A program made the position numbers and the translations under genes. The notes under the pieces are model-generated. The model searched no databases. It had not been told where the DNA came from and saw only the letters and a program-made list of their open reading frames with translations. Positions 55,615 to 62,000 of a DNA stretch of 62,000 nt are shown one piece after another (the stretch's first letter is position 1; each line of letters starts with the position of its first letter). Source of the stretch: Symbiodinium natans. Its lineage: Eukaryota; Sar; Dinophyceae; Suessiales; Symbiodiniaceae. The stretch is from NCBI GenBank assembly GCA_905221605.1, contig CAJNDS010000245.1:1-62000 (forward strand), in the 5' to 3' direction.

Positions 55615-55685
55615 GGGCGTGCAGGGCCTGGGGATCCAGATGGACCTGGGCAATTTCAACGTGGCCGACTCTTGGACCAGCTATA
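55615..55685 (+). CDS. Exon-like island beside the transposon
   Basis: CCCCAG followed by GGGCGT gives an acceptor. The frame reads GVQGLGIQMDLGNFNVADSW and then TSY, before ATAGGGTTTAGGG, which could hold the donor. No family is recognised. If real, the transposon sits in the intron that follows. Confidence 0.35.
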
Positions 55686-55772
55686 GGGTTTAGGGCTCAT
55701 GGGGCTTATAGGGTTTATGGGGTTATCGGGTTTAGGGTTTAGGGTTTAGGGCTAGGGTTTAGGGTATACTTG

Positions 55773-55874
55773 CTGTTGGTTAGCAGGGAATGTGAGGTAC
55801 CCTATCTTATCCCTTAAAGCCTTAAAGGGTATATATATATATATATATGCTACCCCCCCCCCCATGGACCTACC
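55773..55874 (+). repeat. Left terminal inverted repeat (102 bp)
   Basis: Starts CTGTTGGTTAGCAGGGAATG and ends with a C run and CCATGGACCTACC, with TATATATA between. It pairs with 61092-61174; the length difference comes mainly from the segment between the outer block and the TA tract. Confidence 0.85.
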
Positions 55875-56152
55875 AATTTCCTTTGTTTTGCTGGTGTGTG
55901 GTTGGCAGGTGTCCGAATTTTGTTGGTGTGTGTGTGTGGCATGTGTCTGAGCCAGATGCCCCGGGCAGAGAGATGACTTGGGAATTGGATGCTGTGAGCA
56001 AAGCATGCAAAAGATGTGACGGCAGATCTGTTTTACAGCGAGGGCGAAGCTCCACAGAGACGTGGGAGTGCTTAGCAAACATCAGATGGTCTTGGTTTCA
56101 GGCGAGGCGGTGTTAGTATGCTAGAAGCAGCGACCCCAGTCTTGCTGATCCT
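55875..56152. other. Left internal non-coding segment of the transposon
   Basis: Lies between the left inverted repeat and the 3' end of the transposase gene. GTGTGTG-rich sequence lies at 55892-55940. No array like the one at the other end of the element was seen. Confidence 0.6.
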
Positions 56153-57397
56153 CTAGCACTCAGGCTTGGTGACAATGCTTCGCATGTACTCATCCAAGAG
56201 CTGGCCTGTGCATACCCACAGATCCTCGTTGCGGTGCCAGTACTCGTACTGTGCACTACGGATCTGGGCTGCCAGCTGCTTGGAGGATGCCTTGCCATGC
56301 TGGTTTAATCGGAGACGGTCTTTGATAAAACGCCAGGCACGGTCGATGATTTGGGTGCCCCCCTTGGTCTTGATGACGGTGCCATCCGGAAGCTTGTGAG
56401 TGGAAATCTTCACATACACAGGCTTGACCCACACCCATTTGTTGCCCTTTTTGACCCTGCGTTTCTTGTGGACGACTGCATCGTGCAGCATTCCATCCAC
56501 CTTGCTGCGATATGACCGGGCCGAATCCGAGTGCAAGATGACACGCCTGTTCTTGAGCCACTTCTGGGCCACTGGAGTCCAGTCTACCTTGCGAATAGCA
56601 CCTGGCCCCGGTGCTCTGGGTACTGTGATGGCAGGGCGAAGTTTGAATAGGACCAAGCTCTTGGGACATCCTCGCTGGACTAACCCTCCCCACTGTTCCC
56701 ACTCAGTGTTCTTGCCTTGCTGGGCATCCTTCTCTGTTTGCTCCCACGGCTTCAGAGTCCGCTTGTCGAAGCAAGCCTCATCCACCTCCACGTCTCTCCA
56801 AGCCTTGGGGGCGCCCCCAAACTTGATGGTTTTCTCAACCTGTGTGACGTGGCCACTCCGGAGGAAATTGAGATTGCTGTTGAGCCTCTCAATTGCTTTG
56901 TGATTTATGTTCGTGAGCAGATGGATGGTGGCCAGAGGAACTCCAGCGAGGCGAAGGAGGAGTGCAGTAGCTTGCACTTGGAGGCTGTGCCCTTCTGGAC
57001 CACGAAGGACTGTGAAGAGGGGATGCAGATGAGCCGGAGAGACGTACTTCTGGCAGTTCTTCTTGTTGCACCTGAAGGCCTTGGTGTCCCTTGAAGGCCT
57101 ATCAGACAATGGACCCAGCACACCTTTGTTGCAGAAAGGACATACACAACCCTCCCAGTTCGGCAGGAACTTGTCCTTCATGAGCATGTCCAAGATTTGG
57201 TTGTCGGTTGCCTTTAGGAGTTGTTGGATGTTGCGACGCCACTTCGTCTGATCCTTGCGAAGAAAACCTCCTCCTAGTTTGTGACGCTGGTAAGGCACCT
57301 TGGACCACGAGGCTGACTTGACCCCTGCAGGCTTCTTCAGGACCATCCGTCCTTTGCCCTTCTTGGGATCAGGGAAGAGGTTGTAGCGCTTGCCCAT
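56153..57397 (-). CDS. IS1595/ISXO2-like (Merlin-type) DDE transposase with zinc ribbon
   Basis: 414 residues, intronless, TAG stop. It should cut the element ends and join them to target DNA in the nucleus. Residues 1-60 are basic (KKGKGR, KKPAG), suiting DNA binding or nuclear import. A zinc ribbon follows with Cys86, Cys89, Cys110 and Cys115, then a helical region (about 120-195) and the RNase H-fold core. Candidate catalytic residues are Asp206 (VEVDEACF), Asp291 (VILHSDSARSY) and the third acid in TQIIDRAWRFIKDRL, where Asp352 stands in place of the usual Glu. The C-terminal stretch (QIRSAQYEYWHRNEDLW) resembles the tail of ISXO2-like proteins. This order of zinc ribbon then VDE, D and a W-x-x-(I/L)-K block is typical of the IS1595 superfamily and eukaryotic Merlin elements. 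The ATPase gene lies 416 bp upstream on the same strand. Family assignment is from motifs only. Confidence 0.8.
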   Translation of the reverse strand: MGKRYNLFPDPKKGKGRMVLKKPAGVKSASWSKVPYQRHKLGGGFLRKDQTKWRRNIQQLLKATDNQILDMLMKDKFLPNWEGCVCPFCNKGVLGPLSDRPSRDTKAFRCNKKNCQKYVSPAHLHPLFTVLRGPEGHSLQVQATALLLRLAGVPLATIHLLTNINHKAIERLNSNLNFLRSGHVTQVEKTIKFGGAPKAWRDVEVDEACFDKRTLKPWEQTEKDAQQGKNTEWEQWGGLVQRGCPKSLVLFKLRPAITVPRAPGPGAIRKVDWTPVAQKWLKNRRVILHSDSARSYRSKVDGMLHDAVVHKKRRVKKGNKWVWVKPVYVKISTHKLPDGTVIKTKGGTQIIDRAWRFIKDRLRLNQHGKASSKQLAAQIRSAQYEYWHRNEDLWVCTGQLLDEYMRSIVTKPEC

Positions 57398-57813
57398 AAC
57401 TGCAACTGGCTATAGGAAATCTGGCTTGATCTCAAAAAAACTGCTTCAAAAATATAACCATGCAGATTTCGAAACCGCTGCTGTCAGCATGCCAGATTTA
57501 CAGGAACATTGCTTGCAAAAGACCTTTTCGTTGAACGACCTTCATTTGCTTTGCCACACACGTCAGACGAAGGTTTAGGGCGCAGGGCCATGTCGTGTGA
57601 GACGCGTTTTCTCCTTCTCTTACTAGCTGCAGAGCATCATGGCATCAAAATTCCCCCCGTATTATATACATATATATGCATGATATGTTGAAATGTGTGC
57701 ACTATGTGTTACTATGTATATAAAGAATGCACATATAAGAAAAGATATGTGAGTGACACGGGGAATGCCATGAGCTAAAGTGCCGAAAGACAGACTCAGA
57801 TGTTGGTTTCCTT
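57398..57813. other. AT-rich spacer between the transposon genes
   Basis: 416 bp between the ATPase stop and the transposase start. It holds ATTATATACATATATATGCA near 57661 and no ORF of note. A transposase promoter would be expected here if the two genes are transcribed separately, but no recognisable promoter was seen. Confidence 0.6.
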
Positions 57814-59964
57814 TCAGTCGGTCTCCTGTTGGTCGATGATATCGGCCAGCTCCTGGGAGAGATTTTCGAGGCCTTCTTCATGTGAGAGGTCATCCATTGG
57901 GTCATGAATGTCCATAGACGAGCCTTGCGAGGGAGGCTTCAAGGGAGAGATGGGTGCAGCCATCGAGCCCGGTGAGGAAGGCTTCGAGGGGGGGACGGGT
58001 GCAGCCATCAAAGATGTTGGGCTGGCAGGCTCATTTGCAGCATCCGAGATCTCAGTCTTCACGTCTGCATATCCGGCACGCAAGGCCTTCTTTGGAGGCG
58101 AGTCAAGATCGATGACATGTCCCTGCAAACTGGAAAGAGCCCTTCGGAAAGTCACAGACTCTTTCTTGACGGCAACCGCTTTGGGAACCGAGGGCACTGC
58201 AGGCAGTGAGGAAGGAGCCGCGGCTTCTATGTCTCTGTGAGCAGGTGGGCGAGGTTCATCATGAAAGAGACGATGCTGGGCATCATTGATGATAGTCGGG
58301 TTGGGGAGTGGAAGGACCTTGTCATGAAGGACTGCGTCCAGATAGCGGGCCTCCCAAGCGACGTCATCTTCGAAGGAAGCTGGTTTGACAAGCTTGTTCT
58401 CGCGATACAGCATGTACCTCTGCTGTGCCTCTGTTTTCAGGTAGTCCACGGGAGTTTGCAAGACAAGACAAGGGACCCGGTTCTCTTCCTGACTGGCACG
58501 TCTGAAGATCACCAGGTTTCCCGCGTTGACCAAGACATTGGCACGCTTCAAGACTGCCATGATGTGTGGTAGCTTGGTATCCTTAGGAAAGACTGGGGAA
58601 ACGACTTCGAGGAATTGCTCATGGGGCATCTGCAGAACCGTGCCGGCCCGAATGTTTTGATGCTTCTCAATCCATTCAGTGGAGTCGTAGTCGTTGCAGA
58701 CAAAGACTCTCATTTGCCCTTGGACGAACTTAGCCGCGCCCCACCGCTCTTTGGTCAACATAGTACAACCAACGTCGGTGAAACCTTTCATTTTTCTGAT
58801 GGGTTCCTCAGCAAGCCGCCCATCATCATGAATGTCAGGACGGTCTTTGCGACCTGGGTGACCCCGGAAAAAGTCGAACTCGGAGGCCTCGCGATACGAA
58901 GGTGGAGATGTGATGCCTTGTTCACGTTTCCAAAAACGAGAGGCACACAGGGCTATGATTCTGGCGAGTGGCGTTTTTCCACTTCCCGGACCTCCAACTA
59001 CCCCCACGGCATGTGTGGTCATGGTTTTGAGAATGGGGTTGACGCCAAATTTCAAAATCTGGTAGTCCAAGTCTGCCAGGGTGAAGAAGAAGTTTTCTAC
59101 GGGAAGTGCGAGGACACCATCGGTTTGGATGGCACGAATGGACTTCTCGACCGTGGAGATGGGCCACTGAAAAATAGGCGAGTCCTGGTTCACGTGGAGG
59201 TTTTTAGTGATCCACTGCACTCGCTTCCACTCACTTGCGAGGTTGCCGGCTTCTTGTTCGATGAAGGCAAAGCCCTTGTCCACATCCTCCTCCGAGAGGG
59301 TAGAGAGATAGTAGCCTTGTTTGGAAGCCTTTTCTTGATGGGGAACAACTGCAGAAAGGGAGTAGCAGCGACACTGCCACCCTCCCAGCTGTTCAAAGAA
59401 CCATTGCCATGCTTTCTTGAAATCGTAAGCGTTGCGACCATGCCAATTCAGCACATGGGGCGTGCCGTGGCAGAGGGTGTCCACGACAGACTTTGTCAGC
59501 TTGAGATCAGGTGACTGAACATGCTTCACTATGCAGACATTCCCGTTTGTGAGTGGGAGCACGGCAAATTGAAGGACAAGCTTGACGTCCAGCTTCTGCT
59601 TGGGACAGAAAGGCGGAGGAAGCTCATTCCATTTGCCAGCATTAATCAAGGACTCAATGGTGTTTTTGTCGGGGGGCGGCACATTCGTGATCACATCCAC
59701 GAAGTGTTTGAGAAGAGTGTTGGTATTGCCCAGCTCCGTCATAGGAAGATCCATGATGGAGATGCCGCCCAGGGCCTGATCAGACCATATTGGGTAGGGC
59801 AGTTGCTTCGAGAGATGCATGCCTCGAGTGGCATCGAGCCCGGTGCTCACTGCGGTGTCACCATCACGCTCAGCCATGGTGACTCTTATCGTATCAGGGA
59901 AACGAACTACAGTAATTTGAGCTGAGTGAAGCTCCGTGTCATAGTCTTGCAGCTTGCAGGTCAC
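57814..59964 (-). CDS. P-loop ATPase, helicase superfamily 3-like, transposon accessory
   Basis: 716 residues, intronless. Walker A is GVVGGPGSGKTPLARI (GxxGxGKT at about 324-331); a Walker B-like acidic pair lies in RPDIHDDGRLAEEP (Asp380, Asp381); MRVFVCNDYDSTEW (about 418-431) has the hydrophobic strand plus Asn of helicase motif C or sensor 1. About 37-40 residues separate the last two, as in SF3 helicases. The N-terminal 300 residues have no recognised domain and no clear HUH nuclease motif. The last 150 residues are Pro/Ser-rich and disordered-looking, with MAAPVPPSKPSSPG and MAAPISPLKPPS as a short repeat, a SUMO-interaction-like HVIDLDS (616-622) and two SUMO-acceptor-like sites (VKKE about 599-602, VKTE 635-638). 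Met30 is an alternative start. Inferred role: remodelling or unwinding DNA in transposition or element replication. An AAA+ ATPase outside SF3 is possible. Confidence 0.65.
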   Translation of the reverse strand: MTCKLQDYDTELHSAQITVVRFPDTIRVTMAERDGDTAVSTGLDATRGMHLSKQLPYPIWSDQALGGISIMDLPMTELGNTNTLLKHFVDVITNVPPPDKNTIESLINAGKWNELPPPFCPKQKLDVKLVLQFAVLPLTNGNVCIVKHVQSPDLKLTKSVVDTLCHGTPHVLNWHGRNAYDFKKAWQWFFEQLGGWQCRCYSLSAVVPHQEKASKQGYYLSTLSEEDVDKGFAFIEQEAGNLASEWKRVQWITKNLHVNQDSPIFQWPISTVEKSIRAIQTDGVLALPVENFFFTLADLDYQILKFGVNPILKTMTTHAVGVVGGPGSGKTPLARIIALCASRFWKREQGITSPPSYREASEFDFFRGHPGRKDRPDIHDDGRLAEEPIRKMKGFTDVGCTMLTKERWGAAKFVQGQMRVFVCNDYDSTEWIEKHQNIRAGTVLQMPHEQFLEVVSPVFPKDTKLPHIMAVLKRANVLVNAGNLVIFRRASQEENRVPCLVLQTPVDYLKTEAQQRYMLYRENKLVKPASFEDDVAWEARYLDAVLHDKVLPLPNPTIINDAQHRLFHDEPRPPAHRDIEAAAPSSLPAVPSVPKAVAVKKESVTFRRALSSLQGHVIDLDSPPKKALRAGYADVKTEISDAANEPASPTSLMAAPVPPSKPSSPGSMAAPISPLKPPSQGSSMDIHDPMDDLSHEEGLENLSQELADIIDQQETD

Positions 59965-60170
59965 TGCACATAGCGAAAGCAGAAAGTACGCGCATGACGG
60001 CTCTGCAGGATTCCATTTTTTTGTGGATCGATGAAGTCTCCGAAACCTACATGGCGGCTCAGTGAGATCGATTGGCCTTGGGTACCAAAAGGTGGCACAT
60101 GCAGATCACATGGTGTGCGACATTATATATGACTATGGCTCTAGATCAAGAAAATTTATATAAAACATGG
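59965..60170. promoter_or_regulatory. Probable promoter and leader region of the ATPase gene
   Basis: 206 bp between the ATPase start and the hairpin array, the only non-repetitive non-coding DNA at this end of the element. GAAAATTTATATAAAAC at about 60149-60165 is AT-rich, but no defined promoter motif can be assigned. Placement is by position only. Confidence 0.3.
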
Positions 60171-61080
60171 GTAGGGGTTCAAAAACTTGGGTAAAACCAA
60201 TGTTTTGGAGAGGCCACCTTCAAGAAACATTGGTAAAACCAATGTTTTGGAGAGGCCACCTTCCAAAAACATCGGTAAAACCAATGTTTTTGGAGCCCCT
60301 GCTCAGGAAACATCGCAAAAACCAATAAAAACCATAAAAACCATGATTTTTCAAACTACTCGGAGACCCCAAGCCTATAGTTTGGAAAATCATGGTTTTT
60401 ATGGTTTTTATTGGTTTTTGCGATGTTTCGTGAGCATGGGCTCACAAAACATCGGTAAAACCAATGTTTTTTGAAGGTAGGGGTTCAAAAACATTGGTAA
60501 AACCAATGTTTTGGAGAGGCCACCTTCAAAAAACATCGGTAAAACCAATGTTTTTGGAGCCCCTGCTCAGGAAACATCGCAAAAACCAATAAAAACCATA
60601 AAAACCATGATTTTTCAAACTACTCGGAGACCCAAGCCCATAGTTTGGAAAATCATGGTTTTTATGGTTTTTATTGGTTTTTGCGATGTTTCGTGAGCAT
60701 GGGCTCAAAAAACATCGGTAAAACCAATGTTTTTTGAAGGTAGGGGTTCAAAAACATTGGTAAAACCAATGTTTTGGAGAGGCCACCTTCAAAAAACATC
60801 GGTAAAACCAATGTTTTTGGAGCCCCTGCTCAGGAAACATCGCAAAAACCAATAAAAACCATAAAAACCATGATTTTTCAAACTACTCGGAGACCCCAAG
60901 CCTATAGTTTGGAAAATCATGGTTTTTATGGTTTTTATTGGTTTTTGCGATGTTTCGTGAGCATGGGCTCAAAAAACATCGGTAAAACCAATGTTTTTTG
61001 AAGGTAGGGGTTCCAAAACATTGGTAAAACCAATGTTTTGGAGAAGCCACCCTTTTTTGAAACATCGGTCAAGCCGAGGT
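60171..61080. repeat. Subterminal array of 264-bp units with large hairpins
   Basis: GTAGGGGTTC starts units at 60171, 60477, 60740 and (partial) 61004; the first unit carries an extra duplication of about 43 bp. Each full unit holds a palindrome with arms of about 61 bp around a 21-base loop (first copy 60297-60357 and 60379-60440). Around the palindromes lie at least eleven copies of GGTAAAACCAATGTTTT, several as AAAACATTGGTAAAACCAAT followed by GTTTT, themselves a perfect 11-bp inverted repeat around AAA. Open frames across the array are artefacts of repetition. Its position inside one transposon end suggests protein-binding or replication sites. Confidence 0.85.
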
Positions 61081-61091
61081 TTCAAAAAAAA

Positions 61092-61174
61092 GGTAGGTCC
61101 ATGGGGGGGGGGGTACCATATATATATATATTATATATAGGGCCCTAATTGCCTCATTCCCTGGTAACCAACAG
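61092..61174 (-). repeat. Right terminal inverted repeat (83 bp)
   Basis: Starts GGTAGGTCCATGG with a G run, then TACCATATATATA, and ends CATTCCCTGGTAACCAACAG, the complement of the left outer block with one mismatch and a 2-base gap. Confidence 0.85.
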
Positions 61175-61240
61175 TATGTTTTTTTCTTACAATCTAGCAC
61201 CTCCATGGGGTTTAGGGCTTACAGGGTTTAGTAGGGTTGT

Positions 61241-61415
61241 AGGGTTATAAGGTTTAGGGTTTAGGGTTTAGGGCTAGGGTTAGGGTTTAGGGTTTAGGGC
61301 TTAGGGCTTAGGGCTTAGGGCTTATAGGGTTTAGGGTTTAGGGTTTAGGGTTTAGGGTTTAGGGTTTAGGGTTTAGGGTTCAGCGTTTAGCGTTTAGGGT
61401 TTAGGGTTTTGGCCT
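61241..61415 (+). repeat. Interstitial TTTAGGG tract with CTTAGGG variants
   Basis: TTTAGGG and CTTAGGG units plus a single TTAGGG-type unit, ending with CGTTTAGCG variants. It lies about 65 bp beyond the right transposon end. Confidence 0.9.
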
Positions 61416-62000
61416 TGCCTGTGGCATATGTTTTGAGTTCTTTTCTTGGGGCGAAGGGGATCTTACTTGTCAGCACTTTGTCCGCGGCCCATAGTCCAGC
61501 ATAATCCAGCGCATCTTAGGACCGTCTAATGGTGCCCCCTCGTTTCTGTGGGCTTATCTCTAGGGTCTAGGGTTTGGGGCTTACGAACCCTCCCCAATGG
61601 TACCCTGATTCGTTTCTGCTTTAGTTCGGCTCTCCCCGAATTCCGATTCTTTACACTAAAGCAGGCTCCACGGAGCCGCCCCTTGCATTTCTTGCGGGTC
61701 TTAGTGTAGGGAAGTCGTAGGTAAAAGAGGTACGTACTCTACACGGTCCCTTGACACAACTCGAAGTCCCAGTGCTCTAAATCCTTGCTAAGAGGGTGGT
61801 TATTTGGGGGTGGTTGTCTAGGGTTCTAGGGTTTAGGATGTTGAGGTTTAGATGAAAGGGGGCTGTAAGAGTGCTGTAAGGAAGGGCTTCACCTACTCAT
61901 GCAAACATCGGGCAAGAAGCGACCACTGGCATTGCCAGCAAATTCCTGAAAACCCACTCCGTCTTGCCATGGTTTTGGGGGTTGGGCTTGGGGATCAGCT
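61416..62000. other. No gene recognised
   Basis: Non-repetitive sequence with a few TTTAGGG-like words at 61560-61580 and 61820-61855. No open frame with a recognised domain before the window edge. Confidence 0.4.

Larger units (their letters stand above)
55773..61174 (-). mobile_element. Two-gene DNA transposon with long inverted ends, 5.4 kb
   Basis: The element is bounded by imperfect terminal inverted repeats (55773-55874 and 61092-61174). The outer ends share CTGTTGGTTA, then G or C, then CAGGGAATG; the inner ends share CCATGGACCTACC beside a C-run (G-run on the right) and a TATATA tract. Inside, both on -, are an IS1595/ISXO2-like transposase and a P-loop ATPase, neither with introns, plus a hairpin repeat array next to the ATPase. 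No certain target duplication was found: the outer flanks TATACTTG and TATGTTTT share 5 of 8 bases, and the inverted repeat may extend about five bases further out. TTTAGGG-type sequence lies on both outer sides, so the insertion seems to be inside one such region. Intact frames and both ends argue for recent activity. Confidence 0.85.

Noticed and set aside
56400-56903. 167-codon frame on + opposite the transposase
   Set aside because: Shadow of the transposase gene, which carries the zinc ribbon and DDE-type motifs.
58615-59514. 299-codon frame on + opposite the ATPase
   Set aside because: Shadow of the ATPase gene; no motif of its own, while the - frame has Walker A and motif C.
57814-59964. 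ATPase as a rolling-circle Rep protein (HUH nuclease plus SF3 helicase)
   Set aside because: No convincing His-hydrophobic-His nuclease motif was found in the N-terminal 300 residues; only the ATPase part is supported.
1-62000. CRISPR array, tRNA or rRNA genes
   Set aside because: No regularly spaced short repeats with unique spacers and no cloverleaf or rRNA core sequence was recognised. This was by eye, so a dedicated RNA search could still find small RNA genes.

Overview
The window looks like nuclear DNA of a dinoflagellate (alveolate). The grounds are: plant-type telomere repeats (TTTAGGG/CCCTAAA) scattered through the interior rather than at an end; long introns with very small exon-like islands; splice junctions that include non-canonical GA-AG and GC-AG forms with short direct repeats at the intron ends; many pentatricopeptide (PPR) motifs of the 'SALSACGRG..WQ.AL.LL' type; and very abundant homopolymer G/C tracts, microsatellites and satellites. 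No bacterial operon logic, rRNA or tRNA was recognised. I cannot name the species.

Layout. 1-9.9 kb: simple repeats, then several PPR-coding islands on the + strand (1542, 2742, 3131, 4878, 5331, 5887) separated by non-coding DNA rich in telomere-like repeats, plus a minisatellite of about 75 bp at 7.75-8.8 kb. 9.9-12.4 kb: the best host gene, a four-exon + strand gene for a secreted Cys-rich protein of about 710 residues whose three introns can be placed to keep frame. 12.5-31 kb: long intron-like or intergenic DNA with interstitial telomeric tracts, two small MITE-like families, a 258-bp tandem repeat and isolated exon-like islands. 31-37 kb: a satellite block (36-bp and 18-bp arrays, a GC-rich satellite of about 200-250 bp, G-rich purine tracts and a 163-bp terminal-inverted-repeat element). 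37-52.9 kb: more intron-like DNA with MITEs. 52.9-53.9 kb: a clear two-exon PPR gene segment (seven PPR motifs) with a canonical GT-AG intron. 55.77-61.17 kb: an apparently complete DNA transposon of 5.4 kb. 61.2-62 kb: a telomeric tract and non-coding DNA.

Two observations stand out. First, the 55.8-61.2 kb element has long imperfect terminal inverted repeats and carries two intronless genes on the - strand: an IS1595/ISXO2/Merlin-like transposase with an N-terminal zinc ribbon, and a 716-residue P-loop ATPase with helicase superfamily 3-like motifs. Next to the ATPase is a 0.9-kb array of hairpin-forming repeats. Transposase, ATPase and structured array inside one pair of inverted repeats looks like a two-component mobile system. 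Second, across much of the window short exon-like islands are preceded by CCCTAAA-type tracts and followed by TTTAGGG-type tracts. The introns between them therefore begin with one strand of the telomere repeat and end with the other, so the two ends of an intron could pair in RNA. This polarity is almost always the same way round and agrees with the + orientation of every host coding segment recognised.

The host coding segments all read on +, and only the transposon genes read on -. Exon boundaries and products of single islands are inferred from motif and frame alone, with no transcript or database support.
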